Positions 21,571-33,440 of a stretch of 64,000 nucleotides of DNA are shown piece by piece. The DNA is from Omphiscola glabra (Eukaryota; Mollusca; Gastropoda; Lymnaeidae). The stretch spans positions 29,364,366-29,428,365 of the forward strand of contig OZ024795.1 of NCBI GenBank assembly GCA_964017045.1, given 5' to 3'. The translations under genes and the position numbers were made by a program. Under the pieces are notes generated by a model. The model ran no database searches, had not been told where the DNA came from, and saw nothing but the letters and a program-made list of their open reading frames with translations. Numbering within the stretch: the stretch's first letter is position 1; every line of letters starts with the position of its first letter.

Positions 21571-23135
21571 ATTCCTTTTCATCATTGTACCTTTCTACAA
21601 CATTGTGTATTTTTCAACAATGTACCGGTAATAGCCAATGTAATGAAATGTCTCATTGGGAAATGGCGTCTGCGGGCCGTCGAGCATAAGCTCCTTAATA
21701 GCCTCTGTTAAAAGGCAATCGTTATTCTGTAAGTCGATAGCTTTAATTATATTTCCTTTGGTTTTTTTATTTTATCATTGACGTATTAAAATGTATTAGT
21801 TGTAATTTTAGTTGTAATCAGCCCTGGTTTGAGTATCGTATTCTTTGGTATAGTGTTTAACATTTGGTATCGTCTTTTGTTGTGTACTGTTTTAGAACGA
21901 GCCATGAACTTAGGTAAGAGAGTAATATCTCCATTCTGATAACAGTGCCAGAGGAGACTAGCTTAATGTCCACCGCGCTGTGATATTTAAAACAAGAGCA
22001 GAAATGATAATCAGCTGTCTATATAATATTGTTAGTTGAAAGTGTCACTGACCTCTGGCTCCACCCTATTATCGGCCCAACGTTTATCTCAACAGTGAGC
22101 TTCTACCTTTTAAAAGTTAGAGGACTATTGATATTGATCACATTAAAACCAATCCTCGTATGTGGCCATACATTTCTCACATAGTACAAAATCTCCACAT
22201 GTTATGATGACAAGAAAATGAAAGGCACTTGTGAAAGGTGGTCCTGGGAAATGGGGATCCCTCGCGATCTCATCACGGTCAAAGAGGTTCTCAAACTCTA
22301 TATGCTACCATTACCAGTTGGCATTTTCGGGGACACTGCAGAATTTACCCCACAGATTGTATTTTCATGATGATTAAAGAAATCATCTTAAATATTTTAT
22401 AAAAATGGGCCCATGTACCCCGAAGTTAGATCCCCTGCTATTGGCCGTTGACGTCATCTACGCTCCAGGCATGAAAGAGAAAGTCGTTTTGCACATTGCT
22501 CGTGGTGTACAAGGGTTTGACTGCCTCCATATGGCGAGCTCTTGGTCGGGGAAATGCCACTGCATGAGGCTCCGACCTTTGTTTTAACCGCAAGTTGTTT
22601 GGAGAAGGATATTTCACGTCCTTGTCACAACATTTACGACATTTCCTATCCGGGTGTCTCACGTCTGATAGGGACACCTGCACGGTGATCACCCATGGTC
22701 AACGACACAGATTGCCAAGACCTTTGGAGAGTCTTAGGGACCACTCATGCAATCTTTACATTTTTTAGACGTCTCAATTGAGATATTTTTGTTCATTTGA
22801 CAATGTCTGTCACAAACTCACACGACGTTTTTCACAGACTAAAACATTCATGGATACATAGTTTGATTTTAATTAGATTGCCAACTCTTACGTTAACCGA
22901 ATTACTTTTAGTGAGAATTTTGTTTTGCAATATAAGACGAGTTCATTACTGAAATGTCAACGGGGCGATCAATTAAAAACTTAGTAGGCTTTTAACTAAT
23001 GATGTTACATTTTTCCTAAATTAAAATGAAAAAAATAATCTTAATTCATGTTACTAAAATTTTTTTCCGGACGAAATGCACCTCTACATCGTGTGCGCCG
23101 ATGACTTATGCCCGGATGAAATATGCTCTGATGAC
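21571..23135. other. Gene-free stretch
   Basis: No feature recognised apart from short open frames on opposite strands at 22405-22692 that lack homology. Just before the next element, 23097-23135 shows short GATGAC..ATGC microrepetition. Confidence 0.45.
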
Positions 23136-23303
23136 CAGGACCGGCTAAAGGTACTGGCAACTCGGGCAGTTGCCCGGGGCGCCATGTGCTTAGGGCGCCA
23201 TCAACGATCTTCCAAAATAGGAAAAAAAAATTATGATTATACTTAAAAGGGGCGCCCAAGTTAAGCTTCCCCGGGGCGCCATCAACCGTAGGGACCGGCC
23301 GTG
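23136..23303. mobile_element. Short hAT-like MITE (GGGCGCC-rich)
   Basis: Ends CAGGACCGGC and, inverted, CACGGCCGGT. The interior carries GGGCAGTTGCCCGGGGCGCC and repeated GGGCGCC words also present in the element at 47804-47965. Flanks CTGATGAC (left) and CCGCTGAC (right) match 6 of 8, as expected for an aged 8-bp target duplication. No coding capacity. Confidence 0.6.
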
Positions 23304-24984
23304 CCGCTGACATATGCCCGCATTAAATCATTCCAAAGCCTCCGGCTCATCTTTGTTTATTTACCTTTAAAATCTGGTGTCACGCTTAAGGAGAAACCCC
23401 AACAAACCAACAAAACCAAACACAAACACGAGAGATTGACGGGGCCAACCAGTTACACAAATAAACCTTTGAATATCACCTGCAAGGATCAAACTATTAG
23501 GATCAAGGTGGGGTTTAAATTGTGGCGTTGTTGCCAACTCCACCTGTGATGTGAACCACTTTCGCTGCAAGTGCCGGGTCTGGTGGTTAGATGCGCACTC
23601 TCATCGCGCCAATTTTCAGCTTTACGCGATAGCAGCGAAAATGGCTCCCTCGGTTTTTAGTGGCTGGGTTAATTGGTATTCCATAAATTCGTTTAAAGAC
23701 ACCCGGCGGGGGGTATTTTCAATTAATGTGGCAGCAACGGGAGCTCCGGTGCTAAACAGAAGATATCAGGGGGTGCACTCCACATCTGTTTTAAATTTAA
23801 ATACTTGGCCCTAACACTAACAGCAGCACATGGCTATAATAGTATACACCTATTGTACCGAACATCAACTGAATTGTGAGGCACCGCTTGGCATCATATT
23901 ATGTGAGCATTAAATAGTCTGAAAGCGTCACCTAGCAGCAGACGGTGTGTTGAATGATGACAAAGTTCGCACGTTTTTTAAGTTTTTGCGCACCTAAAAT
24001 ATATTTACAGTGATAGAGGCAAATGAACCCAAGACTTGATTCCAAGACGCACCACCTGTAAGATGCCTGGCTATACATTACCAGGTGACAGACCTCTCTT
24101 ACCGGGAATGCTATTGTTTCATTAAAGAATGTAATCAAGTTTTTACATATCTCATTATTCTCATGTAGACAATGTTCAAACGTCGTTCTGTACAGGTATT
24201 TGTTTTGTTTAAATACTAGTCTGCCAGCAACATTTCCTTACGTTGTGGGTTGTCTGTCATGATCAGTACTATGTTTTTTGTTGCATTTTAAGGTAATCCA
24301 CTCTGTAAAGCTTAGTGGGACTGTGTTTGTTTGTTTGTTTGTTTCTAAATAGGTCGATCAATCGCAAGGAAAAAAAAAATGGATCGCAACCAAGTTTGGC
24401 ATAATTGTTACTGGAAAGTTCCTTGTAAGTTTTGTCATAATCCCCTTGTCCCAAAAGCTATAATAAAGAAAAAAAAATACTAAAATGTAAAGGGTAAAAA
24501 AAAAAAAGAATAGAATAATATTATTTTCAAATGGCTTCAAGTTAAATTATTATTGGTGTATCAATCTTTAAGTAAGCATTTATTCAGAACGGTGCGCTTT
24601 CAAAAGGAAGTTTCCGGTGCGCCTTTGTTTTGGCGCACGCTTTATTTCCGGTTTGTATTTGAAAAAAAAACCAAAAAACTTCATTGCGTAGTATAAGTGA
24701 GTTGAACATTAGATTATAGTTATAGTTGACACATTGTTCAGGGGCGTGCATAAAAAGTGCTTTGGCGTACAAGTCCTGTGGGTTCTTTCATTAATTTTAA
24801 TGGGGCAGATTTTGACAAATTAACTTGAATATCTATTGGAATGAATTTTTTATAGTGCCCCTATCTTAGGGCGCTCTCCTAGAATGGTTGTCTTAATTTA
24901 TTTTAATTGAAAAAAACATCCTTAGCATTTGTATTTAAGAATTATGTTTTTATAAGACATCTCTTGAAAGTTAGATTTGACTTT

Positions 24985-25172
24985 AAATCACTGTTTGTGG
25001 CTGTGCCCTGCTTGGATCCTGAATTCAATGTGTACACGAGCTATTATAAATCGGGCTTTTAACAGAGTAAAATGTGTAATGTTTATTTGAATTTACGTTT
25101 ACGCCGACAACGCTTTAGAAGTCTGTTTTCCCTAATAAAAAACACTCGAGCAACGCCGGGCATATTGGCTAG
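24985..25172 (+). mobile_element. Helitron 3' end
   Basis: CACTCGAGCAACGCCGGGCA then TATTGGCTAG|T matches the signature 3' end of animal Helitrons: a GC-rich GCAACGCCGGGT-type hairpin shortly before a terminal CTAG, inserted next to T. The hairpin arms are partly eroded. The upstream boundary is uncertain. No Rep/helicase coding sequence. Confidence 0.65.
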
Positions 25173-25457
25173 TACTTAAATAAAAATAAAGTAATGGTTA
25201 TCGTTGTAGTGACGGTAGCCTCATATGTTAATTTCGCCGTAAAGAAAACATACTCGAGTCTTTTCTTTGAATGATTTGCTTGTATTAAAACGATAATCTT
25301 AATTGCCTCTGCATAAAGCGAACTACTGAGGGTGTTTGGAGTCGTGGGAGATGCGTCATGTACGATACTGGTAGTCGGGAGAGATGATTAATGTCCTATA
25401 CCCGGAGTCGCTAAGTTACGTATACAGGAGGTACGTGTCCAAGAGGAAGGTATCAGG

Positions 25458-25522
25458 TGAGCGGAAAAAAAGTCACAGAAAAAAAGTCAAAGAAAAAAAA
25501 GTCACAGAAAAAAAGTCACAAA
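25458..25522. repeat. 16-17-bp short array (AGTCACAGAAAAAA)
   Basis: Four copies of AAAAAAAGTCACAGA-type units. Confidence 0.9.
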
Positions 25523-25577
25523 ATATATTCCATATAATCTCCTAATTTTTAGTGTTTATCATATAAATAAAATCTTA

Positions 25578-25770
25578 TCATATATATATAAAAGTGAATT
25601 TTTGTGTGTTTGTGGCTTTGTTCCACAAAGGCTTTTACATAGATTGATGGATATTGACCAAACTTGGCACATATCTACCATTATCCAGAATCAAATACTT
25701 GACCGGGGGGGGGGGGGTGCGGGGTTATGAACTTTTTATAACATTCCGTTTGGGTCCTAGGGCCCAAAAT
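25578..25770 (+). mobile_element. Helitron-like 5' end
   Basis: TCATATATATATAAAAGTGA then TTTTTGTGTGTTTG and GACCAAACTTGGCACATAT resemble the TC-TATA...AAAG start and the GATGAAACTTGGCACA motif shared by many animal Helitron 5' regions. A G tract sits at about 25705. It follows the 3' end at 25172, so it is a separate copy in the same orientation. The right boundary is arbitrary. Confidence 0.5.
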
Positions 25771-27548
25771 ATCGTTTTTTCCAATATAAGCAGACTTTTT
25801 TCTGTGCCTTTTTTCCTGTGCCTTTTTTTCCTACAATCAGGTATCAAGGGGGCACGAAATATACAAATAGTAATCATGGACCAGGATGTGTGTGTCATTT
25901 ATGTCTGTGTCATAATGATTTTCTTATTATTTTGTAACTGTATATTTGAAGACACATACAATCATCTTAAGCTTTATATAAGTACAACACACTGAAAACT
26001 AACTTTAAAAAAAATGTTGTTTAAACAGATAATAACCGAGTCCTTCTGAGTGAATTATTGTCCGAACAACTACGTGAGTAAAGGGTGACCAGGTTCATAC
26101 CCACATACCCTCCCTCCTTACCCCCCCCCCCCCAATCTGGTCCCAACCCTCAGCTCGCAACCATCAGTGCTAGAGGGAAACTGGTGTTGACATAACACGT
26201 GTAAACACGTTCAAAGGAAAAGTTAACTCATACCGACAGCACATCAGTAGGCTGCCGCAGGTGGTCTTCTCTTGGCCTAAGTACCGCAGTTGTCACAGCC
26301 GATTAGCCCTCGACTGGCACCAACACCCGTGCTGTCCCACCCACACCAAGCCGCACGTCTCACCAGCACCACTAGGTGTCTCATTTACAAGGATGCCATT
26401 ACCCTCGCAGACAGCTGCCTGGGTGCGCGGCGTTCCACGGTGCGCAGGTCGTAAACAAAAGAACAATACTACAAGAGCGCTTCCGCACCGGCAGAGTTCC
26501 TCCGTGCGAATGCAATGTAACACCCCAGAACACGACCCCGCACCGAATGCGAGGATTGGCTCCTGCCACTTCCGTTCTGGTCGAATTCTACCTTAGCGCC
26601 AGTGCTGAGCACCTTTCCCAAAACTAATATTCTGTAATGGAGCTCAGATGTGGGGACCTTTATCTCACGCTCTTGATGTCTCTTTCGCGAGGGAATCAAC
26701 CGCACGTTCGCGATTGTTTGAAGTCGATTGCTGGGGTGCATCACCAATAAATAACACGACAGGATTGAATTAGAATCGCACAATTCTTCGACATGTGATT
26801 GTTCTCGGTTGTCCAAGGCAAGGTCTATAACATTAGTGGGCAAACAGTTATTAAACGATGATTTAAAAAAAAATATAATTGTTTACTTGTAATGCTTTAG
26901 CCATATTTTCAAGTTATTTTCGCTTTGTGATGTTATAGCTATATGGCCAAGTTTTTTTCGCTTAGAATTAATAATGATGATAAAACTGTTGGTTAGTTGA
27001 TGCCAAATGTTCGAATATTCCTCGGAAAAACCCCCACACAATTTTAATAGAGTTTATAATGATGATCCTACCACATCCCTCCCCCCCCCCCCCCCCGGGG
27101 GGATTCATTCACCCAGACTCAAAGATACACCGTGACATAATGTCCAAATAATGGTCTTCATTTGAATATAACGATTCCAATGTCGACTCTTTCCTGTCAT
27201 TATTTCAACTGAAACCCACTTTCATTCTGACAGTTTGGGAACCATTTTATGTGAAATAACGTGCCTCCGTTTACAGTGACTAATGGGGCTTGTCCCACAG
27301 ATCTGACTGTTTGAGGACTATCTTATATTAAAGAAACGAGCCCCCGTTAACTGTGGCTAATGGGGCCTATCCCCCAGATTTGGCGAACCACAGCTTCATT
27401 CCGCCATTGATGAGGGGAGCTCATCCATCCCTAATGTTCTTGTACTAAATTGCTTGCGTCCCTTGAATGATTTAACCAAGTCCCGGCCGAGTGCCCTTCG
27501 GTATGGTGAGCATCGAGTTAACTTTCTACGTGGCTGCGTCTTAAGGTG
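25771..27548. other. Gene-free stretch with GC-rich patch
   Basis: The 26230-26640 patch is GC- and CpG-rich with overlapping open frames on both strands (up to 124 codons) but no recognisable domain or splice pair. It could be a CpG-rich regulatory patch or a decayed element. Long C tracts lie at about 26120 and 27081. Confidence 0.4.
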
Positions 27549-27835
27549 TAAACATAGGTTTAACATTGGAAACATAGGTTTAACATTGGAAACACATGTT
27601 TAACATTGGAAACATAGGTTTAACATTGGAAACATAGGTTTAACATTGGAAACACAGGTTTAACATTGGAAACATAGGTTTAACATTGGAAACACATGTT
27701 TAACATTGGAAACACAGGTTTAACATTGGAAACATAGGTTTAACACTGGAAACATAGGTTTAACACTGGAAACACGGGTTTAACACTGGAAACACAGGTT
27801 TACCATTGGAAACACAGGTTTAACACTGGGCGTAG
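27549..27835. repeat. 20-bp minisatellite (AACATAGGTTTAACATTGGA)
   Basis: About 14 copies of the 20-bp unit, with ACATAGG, ACACAGG and ACACATG variants interspersed. Confidence 0.96.
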
Positions 27836-28821
27836 TTGTCTTGAGGTGTAAACACAGGCTCAACATTGTAAGTAGTTAATAAAAGATGCACATATGATCA
27901 ACGGTAGATGAAACAGACACATATATATGACAATGAACATGTGGGCTGCGGTTGGTGAGAAACTTATCGGCTAATATTTTGTACAAGTCAGTTGAAAATA
28001 ATGGTCTTAAATATTCGTACTATTGATGTGTGTCCTGTTGGCCACGAATATTGTTTCAAAATCCCCTCCTCTTTCGCGAAACAATGGACCGCTGGTTGGA
28101 CACGACTGATACTACGGTCCCATAAACGATATACACTAATAGTTGTCTTCGTCGCTTTAAGCGATAGACACCGCTAGTTTTCTTTTTTAAAATTTGATTG
28201 TTTTGTTGATTCTTTTGGTGTACTGTACATCTTTAGTTTTGAGCTGAAAATTTTACGAAAACAAAGGTATCCATTAAATTGAGAATCGGCTTTGAACCGT
28301 GGCACATTGTTGTCTAGACCTCGGATATAATTTTATTTTGTAACGGTGCAATCCTTGCGTTGCCCCAGTGCAGCCCTGCCGTATGTCAAAATGAAAGTGA
28401 GCGACTCTGCACTCATGTATTGATCCGTTCGTGTCGTACGTTCGTCTATAGGGTAACTTTAATGTCTGTGAGCTCTCGTGTTAATTAAGACCGTCTCGTG
28501 CCTGGCCGTCGTTAGGACGTTTATTTACGCAAGTTCCATCCGCGACTGTCACTTCCATGCAACGCTCGGGTCGCACTGACGCACTTGCTAACAGACTGGC
28601 ATGCAGGAGTCTGACAACGGCAGGTAAGCGGTGCCGAAATAATCAGTAATTAGTCACGGATATTTCTCTCTGTTAAGACCCTTTGCATCTAAATGTATGG
28701 AATCGCGGTGTCCCAACTTTTTTTTGTCCACGTTCTCCCTCTGTGTCTGTGAACCTGGAGTTTGATAAAACACGAACTATCTGTATATGTAACTAGAGTG
28801 AACAAGCTTTAAAACTTAAAT

Positions 28822-28915
28822 AAAGTAAGTCACTCTAAGACAATATCTATATCTACATGTCATTCATAAAGTAAGTCACTCTAAGACAATATCTATGTCT
28901 ACAACATATCATTCA
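28822..28915. repeat. 46-bp direct duplication
   Basis: AAAGTAAGTCACTCTAAGAC starts at 28822 and again at 28868, with a shared downstream AATATCTAT(A/G)TCTACA. Confidence 0.92.
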
Positions 28916-28970
28916 TGTATACATTAATTTGTGTGAGCTGTCTGTCTAGTCATGTCTCCAAAGCAGTGGC

Positions 28971-29065
28971 GTAGCTAGATTTTGTGATGCCTCGGAAGGG
29001 GGGGGGGGGTTCTTGATTTTGCCGCCCCCCATCACAAAAACCACAAAAACATACATTATTTATAT
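28971..29065. mobile_element. Transposon-edge fragment (CAGTGGCGTAGCTAG)
   Basis: CAGTGGCGTAGCTAGATTTT is a widespread terminal sequence of animal DNA transposons. It is followed by a G tract and GCCGCCCCCCATC. No matching inverted right end was found, so it is a fragment. Similar starts occur at 50253 (CAGCGGCGTAACG) and 57849 (AAAGGCGTCGCTGGGGTT). Confidence 0.45.
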
Positions 29066-30154
29066 GAAACCTATTCACAGTAGAACAAAGGTGCTGCCGG
29101 GGGTGGACCATTCTCCCACACCCTCTTCCTACGCGTGTTCGAAAGTCTACTAAATACTATGATTTTATTGGCTATCTAATCATATCCACAACGTCTGTTT
29201 AATGTTGTCTGGCTTCATTACCGTCAGCTGCTCAAGCTTGCCTTTATATTTTGTTCTCTTTCTTTTTAAAATAAAATGTCTGTCTACATCAATGTAAGTA
29301 CATATTGCACCTTCTAAACAGCCATTTGCAAATCACTTTTCGAAAAAAATTTTGTATCAGTTCTAATTATACGGTAATGACTTATGTAACAACAGCATTA
29401 ATTATAATGTTGAAGTTATATTACTTTTTAGCTGGATGTATTAATATGTCGCTGTATTTGCCTTAATTATCTGCATTGACAGTTAGCATAATTTCTTCCA
29501 AACACACGAGGCAGAACGTCCAGATTTTACATCACTATACTTTATTTGCATCGCTATACTTTATTGACCAACTGTGTACAATGCAAAATAAGAATAAGTC
29601 TCCTGACTGACACTGGAGAAAAGATAACAGATATTGTCCTACTGCTTCACGTGTAAACATCTCTCAGATGTGTGGAATACACAAGACGATGTTATGAGAT
29701 AAAACATTAAATCAAGGCAAGAGCCAACATCCATTCATGAGACGTCCTTGTTGAACGTCTGCGCATGACATCATTATTTTGTTAACTTCCTGTTAATCTT
29801 AAATTACGAAAACAATACTTTCTCCGAAAGAAATCATCATTTTCATATTTGAGTTCTTACAACTTAGATAAAAATTTGGTTATTTTTAATAATATTTTTT
29901 TTTACAGGAAGTAACTGTAACTTGAGTTGGTTTATTTAAAAAATAAATAAATACATTTGTAGACGTTTTGTCTGAATTCTGTAAATATCATTGACTATGA
30001 CGTTGGTAAGTATTTTGGGTTGGGGGGGGGGCGACGACAATTAACGCAAATCACATTTCATCGCGTTATGTTGAATGTTTACTTTGAAAGGATACTAGAT
30101 TATAGGTTAAGGCCTTGACCTTCCGAAAAAAAAATGAAACAAATAAATATATTT

Positions 30155-31083
30155 ACGCGAAGAAAGCCGAGAAACTGCTCAGAACATCAGAGAAGCTGCT
30201 CAGAACATCAGAGAAACTGATCAGAACATCAGAGAAACTGCTCAGAACATCAGAGAAACTGTTCAGAACATCAGAGAAACTGCTCAGAACAAGCCGAGAA
30301 ACTGCTCAGAACAAGCCGAGAAACTGCTCAGAACAAGCCGAGAAACTGCTCAGAACATCAGAGAAACTGCTCAGAACAAGCCGAGAAACTGCTCAGAACA
30401 AGCCGAGAAACTGCTCAGAACAAGCCGAGAAACTGCTCAGAACAAGCCGAGAAACTGCTCAGAACATCAGAGAAACTGCTCAGAACATCAGAGAAACTGC
30501 TCAGAACATCAGATAAACTGCTCAGAGCATCAGAGAAACTGCTCAGAACATAGAGAAACTGCTCAGAACATCAGAGAAACTGCTCAGAACATCAGAGAAA
30601 CTGCTCAGAACATCAGAGAAACTGCTCAGCACATCAGAGAAACTGCTCAGAACATCAGAGAAACTGCTCAGAACATCAGAGAAACTGCTCAGAACATCAG
30701 AGAAACTTCTCAGAACATCAGAGAAACTGCTCAGAACAAGCCGATAAACTGTTCAGAACATCAGAGAAACTGCTTAGAGCATCAGAGAAACTGCTCAGAA
30801 CATCAGATAAACTGTTCAGAACATCAGAGAAACTGCTCAGAACATCAGAGAAACTGCTTAGAACATCAGAGAAACTGCTCAGAACAAGCCGATAAACTGT
30901 TCAGAACATCAGAGAAACTGCTTAGAGCATCAGAGAAACTGCTCAGAACATCAGATAAACTGTTCAGAACATCAGAGAAACTGCTCAGAACATCAGAGAA
31001 ACTGCTTAGAACATCAGATAAGCTGTTCAGAACATCAGAGAAACTGCTTAGAACATCAGAGAAACTGCTCAGAACATCAGAGA
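30155..31083. repeat. 21/22-bp minisatellite, about 44 copies, with 148-bp higher-order unit
   Basis: Units AACATCAGAGAAACTGCTCAG (21 bp) and AACAAGCCGAGAAACTGCTCAG-type (22 bp) are mixed. A seven-unit block beginning GAACAAGCCGATAAACTGTT occurs at 30734 and again at 30882, offset 148, with the same internal variants. The array ends directly against a retrotransposon remnant. Confidence 0.95.
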
Positions 31084-31235
31084 GGAAAGCCTTGGGGAAA
31101 ATATCCGGTCCCGTGTTATGTAGTGATGGACAGAGAATACGTACCAACCAAGGGATAGATACATTGTTCGGAGACCCATCAATGTCTGAATGGAAGCATG
31201 CGTGTGGGCAGAACAGGGCCCTACGTTGGCAGTAG
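31084..31235 (+). mobile_element. Truncated RTE-like retrotransposon remnant
   Basis: The plus frame reads KALGKISGPVLCSDGQRIRT (near the RKILRKIYGPV...DGQWRIRTN block of RTE reverse transcriptases). It then jumps to the C-terminal ACGQNRALRWQ and a TGATGATGATG tail. Internal deletion has removed the middle, so this is a dead relative of the copy at 9850-10325. Confidence 0.65.
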
Positions 31236-31600
31236 CTCCACTGATGATGATGTATGAATGGAGGGATATAGTGGAGCAGACCAGGGCACTACGTCGGCTG
31301 TAGCACCACTGATGATGATGTATGAATGGAGGGATGGTGATAATATTTGATTGGATATGCTGGAGACGGCCAAGGTCCTACATGTAAGGTAGCATGACTA
31401 CTGATGATGTCTGAATTGAAGAACGCTGTAGCACCGCTGATGATGATTCCCGAATTGAAGGATGTGGTGGAGCACCCCCAGGGCCCTACATTTATATAGC
31501 ACGACTGGTGATTATATTATGTTTGAATTGAAGAATGTGTTGGAGCAGGCCAAGGCCCTAAATGCCATGTACCATCACCGATGACGATGAAATAGCTCTA
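31181..31600. repeat. Degenerate tandem array of an RTE 3' tail
   Basis: Five or six units of about 60-85 bp repeat the same order: GAATGGAGGGAT/GAATTGAAGGATG, GGAGCAGGCCAAGGCCCTAC, TGTAGCACCACTGATGATGATG. This is the 3' end of the adjacent RTE-like remnant, amplified as a tandem repeat. Confidence 0.7.
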
Positions 31601-33157
31601 CATAGAAGGAATTGGTCTTCAACATCAGGTAAACCACTAAGCTAATGTCTACTTCCGCCTGTAGTAAAACTAAACCAATGTCTGCTGCCGTCAGAAGGCA
31701 CAGTAACCCATGTCAGCTGTCTTTCGATATAGAATAAAGATCTACAAATCATTAATGTATGCATTAATTTAATCACACTCTAGATGTTTTATCTGGCCGG
31801 TCCACACGGTGGACGCTAGAAGATCCTTCTACAACGATGGCGCCCCAGTAGTCACCATTTACATGTGCAGGCCCTCGAGTCACTGGACGTCAGCTCACCT
31901 ACAAGCCCTGTGACTACCTGCCCGTGCCCAGTTTGGTCTTTCACCCTCGTGACAAGACAAAGTAAAAGGAACCCGTTCTGTTTACCATGCTTCGTGTCGC
32001 TACCGTTTTCGTACTGGGTATTTCAGATAACAGCCTCTCTCCCCGCCCCCCCCCCCCCGCGCTCCTGGTGAGCTGTTTTCATTAAAATGCGGCGTTAATG
32101 TGGGGAAGATGAAATCGGCCTTCCAGCAGTCAGTGCCTGTTTCAATCCGCTTATCTTTTGTTCACTCGACAGTTTTTTTTTAACCGAAGCAAAGTAGAGT
32201 TTCAATGTTAAGAGTTATTTGAAATTCCTTTAATATCTCGGCCGTAACATAGACGACGGAGTTCCCTTTTATTTCCCCGTCTTTTCATTCTCAAATTGTT
32301 GGCATGACCTTCGGGTCACTTGACTGTGACAAATGACACCCCTTCCCTTACTGATCATGTTTTGCACAGTAACCCATGTCAGCTGTCACATTCTTCAAGC
32401 CCACACTATTCTGAAATCATGTTGTACTATTTTGGGAGTTACTGGGTAACCAGGTCTATGAGAGAGATGGAGAGAGAGAGAGGTCGTGAAGGAGAGAGAC
32501 TGCCTTGATTTGGGCTAATTTAATATAGTCTACAACCTTTTCTAAACGAATTAACATATATACACTTTCTATTAGTGATACCACTACAATAAAATCATTT
32601 TGAGAATCATTTATAGAGTACCACTCCAATAAACGCGAACTCCAATAAAACTAATGTTCAGATCACTTGATACCAAGAGCACACCTCCAATAATCTAATT
32701 TTGAGATCCATCGATACAAAGAGTAGCCTGATTAGTTTAGCAGACTTCGACCTCCGCCTGACCTAAATATTAAAGAGCTTACCTATAACCATTGTTCACC
32801 TCCCATTCACCTCGAGATTACAATGCTACTTTTTTTTATTACTCAGAGGCCGCCCCTGAACCTCTATTCCTCACGAGCCTGGTCGATGGGCTCGCGATCG
32901 CCTCCGATCTACACGCGCGAGATTTTTTTATACGGAGTCCCGGGTTTAAGCCGTATCAAGTGTGTCGTGACCTTTGTAAGTCTCCGGGTGCGGGCATTAA
33001 TAGGATGGCGATTGAGTGAAATAGGGTCCAGTCTCCATCAGAAAATAAGACTATATCGCGGTCAAGTTAAGATCTCGACATATGGGATCCCTTTTCCGGT
33101 GTCCGATATCTCAAGGGCTGTATCAACAAGGAGCTGTTGGCGGGAAGTGGCTGAATA
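31601..33157. other. Gene-free stretch with degenerate repeat at 32570-32735
   Basis: 32570-32735 has about three diverged units with CCACTCCAATAA and TTTTGAGATC, spaced roughly 55 bp. A C tract lies near 32045. A 143-codon plus frame at 32823-33254 has no recognised domain and runs into a tandem repeat. Confidence 0.45.
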
Positions 33158-33243
33158 CCAGCGGATCCTGTCGTTGACTTTCCAGTCATACGGATGGATG
33201 CCAGCGGATGCTGTCGGTGACTTTCCAAGCATACGGGTGGACA
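33158..33243. repeat. 43-bp direct duplication
   Basis: CCAGCGGATCCTGTCGTTGA at 33158 and CCAGCGGATGCTGTCGGTGA at 33201, with GACTTTCCA(G/A) and ATACGG(A/G)TGGA in both. Confidence 0.92.
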
Positions 33244-33366
33244 AGCAGCTATGATATGGGCCGTTAAGTCTGTCGGCAATGTTCTAAGGAAGGTGGTGAG
33301 GAAAGTTGATTTGTGTCGTAAGACATTCAGGGTTGTGTGTCTTTTACTGACAGGGAAAATATGAGG

Positions 33367-33440
33367 ATTTGTGTGCGTGTGTGTGTGTGTGTGAGAGAGA
33401 GTGTTTGTGCGTGTGTGTGTATGTGCGTGCGTGTGTGTAG
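33367..33440. repeat. Imperfect (GT)n microsatellite
   Basis: GTGTGT runs interrupted by GAGAGAG and GCGTGC words. Confidence 0.9.

Larger units (their letters stand above)
27836..30154. other. Gene-free stretch between arrays
   Basis: Apart from the 46-bp duplication and transposon edge listed separately, I see AT-rich sequence and a G tract near 30020. No exon or RNA gene recognised. Confidence 0.45.

Noticed and set aside
26261..26843. Possible gene in CpG-rich patch
   Set aside because: Frames on both strands overlap, no splice pairs or family motifs were found; kept only as a possible regulatory patch.
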